Of a DNA stretch of 64,000 bases, positions 60,832 through 64,000 are shown in pieces. The DNA is from Polluticoccus soli (GTDB lineage: Bacteria > Bacteroidota > Bacteroidia > Chitinophagales > Chitinophagaceae): assembly GCF_029269745.1 (NCBI RefSeq), contig NZ_JARJHT010000002.1:992001-1056000 (forward strand). Reading direction: 5' to 3'. The position numbers and the translations under genes are program-made. Below the pieces are notes generated by a model that worked only from the letters and a program-made list of their open reading frames with translations, had not been told where the DNA came from and made no database searches. Each line of letters begins with the position of its first letter. Positions within the stretch are counted from its first letter, which is position 1.

Positions 60832-62085
60832 TCATTCCACATACATTACTTCATACATGTTCTTACCATTTACTACAACAGGTTGGTAGAATGTATCACC
60901 ATACTGCAGTAGTTTCAGGTCACCTACCTGTACCTCTTGCGCGCCTTCCGGAACGTGCTCTACCAGAGCGCCCGCAGTTGGTGGTACCACCTGGTAACCA
61001 CTACCACTTTGCTCGTAGTAAGCGCCGCCATAGTAATATTGATTACTAACGCCCTCACCTCCTACTGTCTCGTAGCCACTAGGCAGCTCATTAATGGTTG
61101 CACCAACAGGCGCTTGTACCACAGTGTATCCACCTTCGCTAGGTGTATAATACACACCCTGGTCGTAGTAGTAATCATCATCATTATCATCATCGTCATC
61201 AGCAATAGCGACGATCGCTGCTGTTGTTGCCAGACCTGCTGCAACGTATCCCCATGGATGCCAGCCAGAACCCCAGCTATAAGGTGACCAGCCATGATAG
61301 CCATAACCATAGTGTCCATAATACTGACGACCACCATATCCATAACCCGGACGGCTATAGGCAGCGTTACCACGTCTTACTGCAGTGTTTCTCGTATTAC
61401 CCGCAATAACCGTTCTGCTTCTATCCACATTTCTTGTGCGATCACCCCTTGAACGATCTACTGTACGATCACCCCTTGAACGATCTACATTCCTTTCGCG
61501 GTTGCGGATGTCTGTATTCCTGTTACCAATATTCCTATCACCAACATTCCTGTTGCCAATATTCCTGTTACCGATATTGTCCGGACGGTGTATATTCCTA
61601 TCGCTACCCAGGTTTCTTTCCCTGTTACCAATATTGCCACGATCCGTTGGGCGATTACCGATATTACCTGGACGGTTACCGATATTGCCGCGATCCACCG
61701 GGCGATTACCGATATTACCACGATTCATAGCTGGCCTTTGTGCAGGACGAGCTCCACCACCAACTCCACCACGACCAGCACCAACGGCTGGCCTTTGAGC
61801 AGGACGCTGCATTGCGGGTCGTTGTGCAGGACGCTGCATTGAACGTGCGGGCGCTGATGGTCTTGATGCCCTCGATGGACGAGCTCCACCACCAAATCCG
61901 CCACCACCGCGACCACCGCCGCCGCCACGCATTCCACCGCCGCCACCGCGGCCACCACCACCTCGGCCGCCACCGCGACCACCTCTTTGAGCCATAACGT
62001 CAAGGCTATCCAACATCAATACCGTAAATAATAGAAGGACTATCTTCCCGATGTACTGTCTACTTATTGTCTTCACTATTCCCAT
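60832..62085 (-). CDS. Gly/Arg-rich repeat protein with DUF6515 domain
   Basis: A 417-residue exported protein. The ATG at 62085 gives a signal peptide (MGIVKTISRQYIGKIVLLLF..., ending DVMAQ). Then an RGG-type tract (about 34-70, repeated RGGGRGGGG units), five QRPA units, seven exact NIGNR pentapeptides (DNA about 61510-61725), VDRSRGDRT repeats, a Tyr/Gly tract, a short hydrophobic segment (YVAAGLATTAAIVAIADD), a run of Asp, and two copies of a small beta unit at the C-terminus (YTPSEGGYTVVQAPVGA, YEQSGSGYQVVPPTAGA) ending MYEVMYVE, the DUF6515 region. Probably surface-exposed. Function unknown. Confidence 0.75.
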   Translation of the reverse strand: MGIVKTISRQYIGKIVLLLFTVLMLDSLDVMAQRGGRGGGRGGGGRGGGGGMRGGGGGRGGGGFGGGARPSRASRPSAPARSMQRPAQRPAMQRPAQRPAVGAGRGGVGGGARPAQRPAMNRGNIGNRPVDRGNIGNRPGNIGNRPTDRGNIGNRERNLGSDRNIHRPDNIGNRNIGNRNVGDRNIGNRNTDIRNRERNVDRSRGDRTVDRSRGDRTRNVDRSRTVIAGNTRNTAVRRGNAAYSRPGYGYGGRQYYGHYGYGYHGWSPYSWGSGWHPWGYVAAGLATTAAIVAIADDDDDNDDDYYYDQGVYYTPSEGGYTVVQAPVGATINELPSGYETVGGEGVSNQYYYGGAYYEQSGSGYQVVPPTAGALVEHVPEGAQEVQVGDLKLLQYGDTFYQPVVVNGKNMYEVMYVE

Positions 62086-62342
62086 AACCCTTAGTTTTTT
62101 GCAGTATATGCAATGTACATGCCTCCGCATGTTATAACCAACTTAAAGCCGCTGTGGCTTGCTAATGAAATAGATTGTTTGTGCAAAATATCCTTTGAAA
62201 ATTAATGCGGGCAAACATACCCTGTTAATTATTCGCCTCAGCCGTTTAGCTATTAGCGCCAACAATTACAATAGTTTGTATAGACCTCACTCTGGTTAAT
62301 AAATAGATAGAGCAATTGCTGGGCGCTTCTTAACTTTATTTG

Positions 62343-62951
62343 ATGAGATCGATATTTTTTGCAGCATTGCTTATGGCATGTTTCTTCGATAGCAAGGCCC
62401 AAACCTACCGCGACAGTATAATTCTTCATCGTCAGCACTATAAGGAAGAGTTCGTCACTGAGGAACGTAGTCCACTTAAAGGGAATGATACCGCTTATCT
62501 AAGATTTTTTGCTCCTGATGAGCGGTTTAAAGTCAATGCTGAGCTAACGCTGACACCTGATGCAAAAGAGTTTGACATGCCAACCCACAGTGGCAAAAAA
62601 AAGCTGTACAGGCAATACGGACTACTAACGTTCAGGTTGAAAAACAAAACCTGTAGCTTGCAGGTTTTCCAAAGCCAGGCCCTCCTCAAAGATCCAAAAT
62701 ATAAAGACCACTTGTTCGTACCATTTACCGACCTGACAACCTACGAGGAAACATATGGCGGAGGTCGCTACATCGACTTATCTTTAAAAGACATCAACAA
62801 CGGAAAGATCGCGATCGATTTTAACAAAGCTTACAATCCATACTGTGCCTATGCAGATGGGTTTAACTGCCCGATACCGCCACGCGAAAACCGACTTCCT
62901 GTTTCAATAAAAGCGGGAGAAAAACTTTTTGGCAAGGGAACTGAGCATTAA
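62343..62951 (+). CDS. DUF1684 domain protein
   Basis: A 202-residue exported protein; the ATG at 62343 (not the TTG one codon before) precedes a signal peptide (about 1-20, ending DSKAQ). DUF1684 marks: RHQHYKEEFVTEERSPL-like start (helical lead), LRFFAPDERFKVNAEL, YRQYGLLTFRLKNK, LLKDPKYKDHLFVPFTDLT, GGGRYIDL and the C-terminal FNKAYNPYCAYADGFNCPIPPRENRLPV (in parts), which contains the conserved N-P-x-C-x-Y and C-P-x-P-P-x-E-N motifs. The family is of unknown function. Monocistronic. Confidence 0.87.
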   Translation: MRSIFFAALLMACFFDSKAQTYRDSIILHRQHYKEEFVTEERSPLKGNDTAYLRFFAPDERFKVNAELTLTPDAKEFDMPTHSGKKKLYRQYGLLTFRLKNKTCSLQVFQSQALLKDPKYKDHLFVPFTDLTTYEETYGGGRYIDLSLKDINNGKIAIDFNKAYNPYCAYADGFNCPIPPRENRLPVSIKAGEKLFGKGTEH

Positions 62952-63091
62952 ACAACGACCATAAAAATTCTCGTTTCATTCGTCCAGCTCTCTAAGCAGT
63001 CAGGAAACTCTTGGGAAAAGTTATAAGCATCCGTAAGTTTATGCAAAGACCAATAACAGATAAAATGGGATAACAGGGAGAGACTTCCCGC

Positions 63092-63133
63092 AAAAGAAAA
63101 AAGAGACGCAATGCGTCTCTTTTTTCTTTTTAT
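63092..63133. terminator. bidirectional intrinsic terminator with a 19-bp stem
   Basis: A perfect 19-bp inverted repeat (63092-63110 and 63112-63130, core AAGAGACGCA/TGCGTCTCTT) with A- and T-rich arms, 15 bases past the ompH stop and facing the DUF1684 gene. Confidence 0.85.
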
Positions 63134-63147
63134 AGTTCCCAATGAGC

Positions 63148-63648
63148 TTATTTAATGCCCAGTTTAGTTTTTACCAGCGGAAGGATATCATCTGTTTCTT
63201 TTGCGTACAGCAACACGTTTGAACTTGTATCAAAAACATAGTCGAAACCTTTTTCCTTAGCAACGTCTTTGATCGCTTTATCAGCTTTTTCAAGAACAGG
63301 TTTGTAAAGTTCTTCTTTCTTCTTGCCTACTTTCTCTTGCGCGCTTTGGTTGAAACTTTCGATACGGGCTTGCAGATCCTGGATCTCTTTCACCTTAACC
63401 TCTTTCACTGCGTCTGACATTGTTTTTTCACTCGCCTGATATGCCTGCACTTTTGACTCATACTCTTTACCCATTGTTTGCAGTTGCTCCTGGAAAGTCT
63501 TAGCATATGCTTCGGCATCTGCATTGGCTTTCTTGATCTCAGGCATCGCCTGCAGCAATTCGGCAGAATTGATGTAGCCAAATTTCTGAGCGAAGGTCAT
63601 GCTGCTCAACAATAATCCGCAAGCGAGGAATAATACGGTTTTTTTCAT
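63148..63648 (-). CDS. OmpH/Skp family periplasmic chaperone
   Basis: A 166-residue protein with a signal peptide (1-20, ending SSMTFAQ), a short beta-strand (KFGYINSAELLQAMPE), two long helices that form the Skp tentacle (about 40-125), and C-terminal strands (GFDYVFDTSSNVLLYAKET). Skp binds unfolded outer-membrane proteins. It is preceded on the same strand by a second OmpH gene, as is usual downstream of bamA in Bacteroidota; bamA would lie beyond the right edge. Promoter candidate at 63686-63693. Confidence 0.88.
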   Translation of the reverse strand: MKKTVLFLACGLLLSSMTFAQKFGYINSAELLQAMPEIKKANADAEAYAKTFQEQLQTMGKEYESKVQAYQASEKTMSDAVKEVKVKEIQDLQARIESFNQSAQEKVGKKKEELYKPVLEKADKAIKDVAKEKGFDYVFDTSSNVLLYAKETDDILPLVKTKLGIK

Positions 63649-63685
63649 TTTTATAATCTGGTCTTTATTAAATTGGTATTAGGTG

Positions 63686-63693
63686 CAAATGTA
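63686..63693 (-). promoter_or_regulatory. Bacteroidota -7 promoter element (TACATTTG) for ompH
   Basis: An exact TAnnTTTG match on the minus strand between the two ompH genes, 37 bases upstream of the start at 63648. Confidence 0.55.
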
Positions 63694-63719
63694 ATTTTAC
63701 CGGTGCAAAGTAAATGCCA

Positions 63720-64000
63720 TTATTTGTTTATTCCAAGCAATTTTAACACATCGTCGCTTCGGTCAAGCTTAGGGTCTGCGTAAAATATACTAATGCCTGC
63801 GGCCTTATCAAGTACCAGGTCGAAGGCCCTGGAGGTAGCCATTTTTTGGGTGGCGTTGTATACTTTATCCTGAATTGGCTTTACAAGTTTCTGGCGTTCT
63901 TTGAAAAGATCACCTTCGTAACCAAACCTTTGGCGCTGCAAGTCTTTTACTGCTTTCTCTTTTTGCACGATCTCGTCCTCACGTTTCTTTCGCATATCGT
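63720..64000 (-). CDS. OmpH/Skp family chaperone, partial
   Basis: The C-terminal 93 residues of a second Skp-like protein; its N-terminus is beyond the right edge. The visible part has the charged coiled-coil helix (KKREDEIVQKEKAVKDLQRQ), the return helix (RQKLVKPIQDKVYNATQKMA) and the closing strands (FDLVLDKAAGISIFYADPKLDRS) that align with the first copy (FDYVFDTSSNVLLYAKETDDI). It lies directly upstream of the complete ompH gene, forming a tandem pair. Confidence 0.85.
   Translation of the reverse strand, partial: DMRKKREDEIVQKEKAVKDLQRQRFGYEGDLFKERQKLVKPIQDKVYNATQKMATSRAFDLVLDKAAGISIFYADPKLDRSDDVLKLLGINK

Noticed and set aside
61224-62003. Several long open frames on both strands within the Gly/Arg-rich gene
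   Set aside because: They are shadows produced by the tandem repeats and the low-complexity base composition.

Overview
The window looks like a chromosomal segment of a Bacteroidota bacterium, most likely from the Chitinophagia/Sphingobacteriia side of the phylum. The evidence is mutually consistent: many genes are preceded by the Bacteroidota -7 promoter element TAnnTTTG rather than by obvious Shine-Dalgarno sites; there is a secreted protein with a type IX secretion (T9SS) C-terminal domain; SCxKK-type lipoproteins are common; and the window carries bacillithiol synthesis (bshA), a DarA/DarB (dialkylresorcinol/flexirubin-type) pair, tandem OmpH/Skp genes, and DUF4920, DUF6438 and DUF6515 proteins. 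No rRNA, tRNA, CRISPR array, insertion sequence or prophage was seen. Coding density is high, and many genes end at strong, often bidirectional hairpin terminators.

Layout. 1-7.4 kb: a DUF1801 fragment, a lipoprotein alpha/beta hydrolase, secreted proteins of unknown function, a GNAT acetyltransferase, a small HD-domain protein resembling small alarmone hydrolases, then an operon of a His-rich membrane protein, hldD (LPS heptose), a DUF4920 protein and an AhpD-like protein. 7.4-15.4 kb: bshA, a c-type cytochrome, an M28 peptidase overlapping an OppC-type permease, a HI0933-family flavoprotein and maeB. 15.4-25.3 kb: accessory genes, including two DinB-fold proteins, a Crp/Fnr regulator, DUF4291, an MFS transporter, small orphan proteins, a ferredoxin-type reductase, a gingipain-fold-like T9SS cargo protein and three small cysteine-rich lipoproteins. 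25.3-36.6 kb: fusA, an HtrA protease, darB-darA, a minus-strand operon of permease, phosphoribosyltransferase and isoaspartyl peptidase, an MFS exporter and DUF486. 36.6-50.5 kb: clpB, a diheme cytochrome, a CBM9-like protein, dprA, a DUF6438 lipoprotein, a ferredoxin divergent from an acyl-CoA reductase, and an envelope-folding operon with two TlpA-like thioredoxin paralogues and a SurA-like PPIase. 50.5-64 kb: rlmD, an RDD protein divergent from a SpoIIM-DUF4129-DUF4350-MoxR-DUF58 operon, a YCF48-like lipoprotein, lysS, a Gly/Arg-rich DUF6515 protein, a DUF1684 protein and two OmpH-like chaperones.

How the genes work together. Most of the window is housekeeping (translation: fusA, lysS, rlmD; proteostasis: clpB, htrA, surA-like, ompH pair; envelope: hldD; redox: bshA, AhpD-like, TlpA-like, ferredoxin; carbon: maeB). 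The parts most worth a second look are the MoxR/DUF58/DUF4350/SpoIIM/RDD envelope system of unknown function, the cluster of three Cys-rich lipoproteins, the apparently catalytically dead gingipain-like T9SS protein, the isolated darBA pair, the tandem thioredoxin paralogues coupled to SurA, and a palindromic divergent promoter between the ferredoxin and acyl-CoA reductase genes. All functional statements rest on reading protein motifs by eye; no database search was run.
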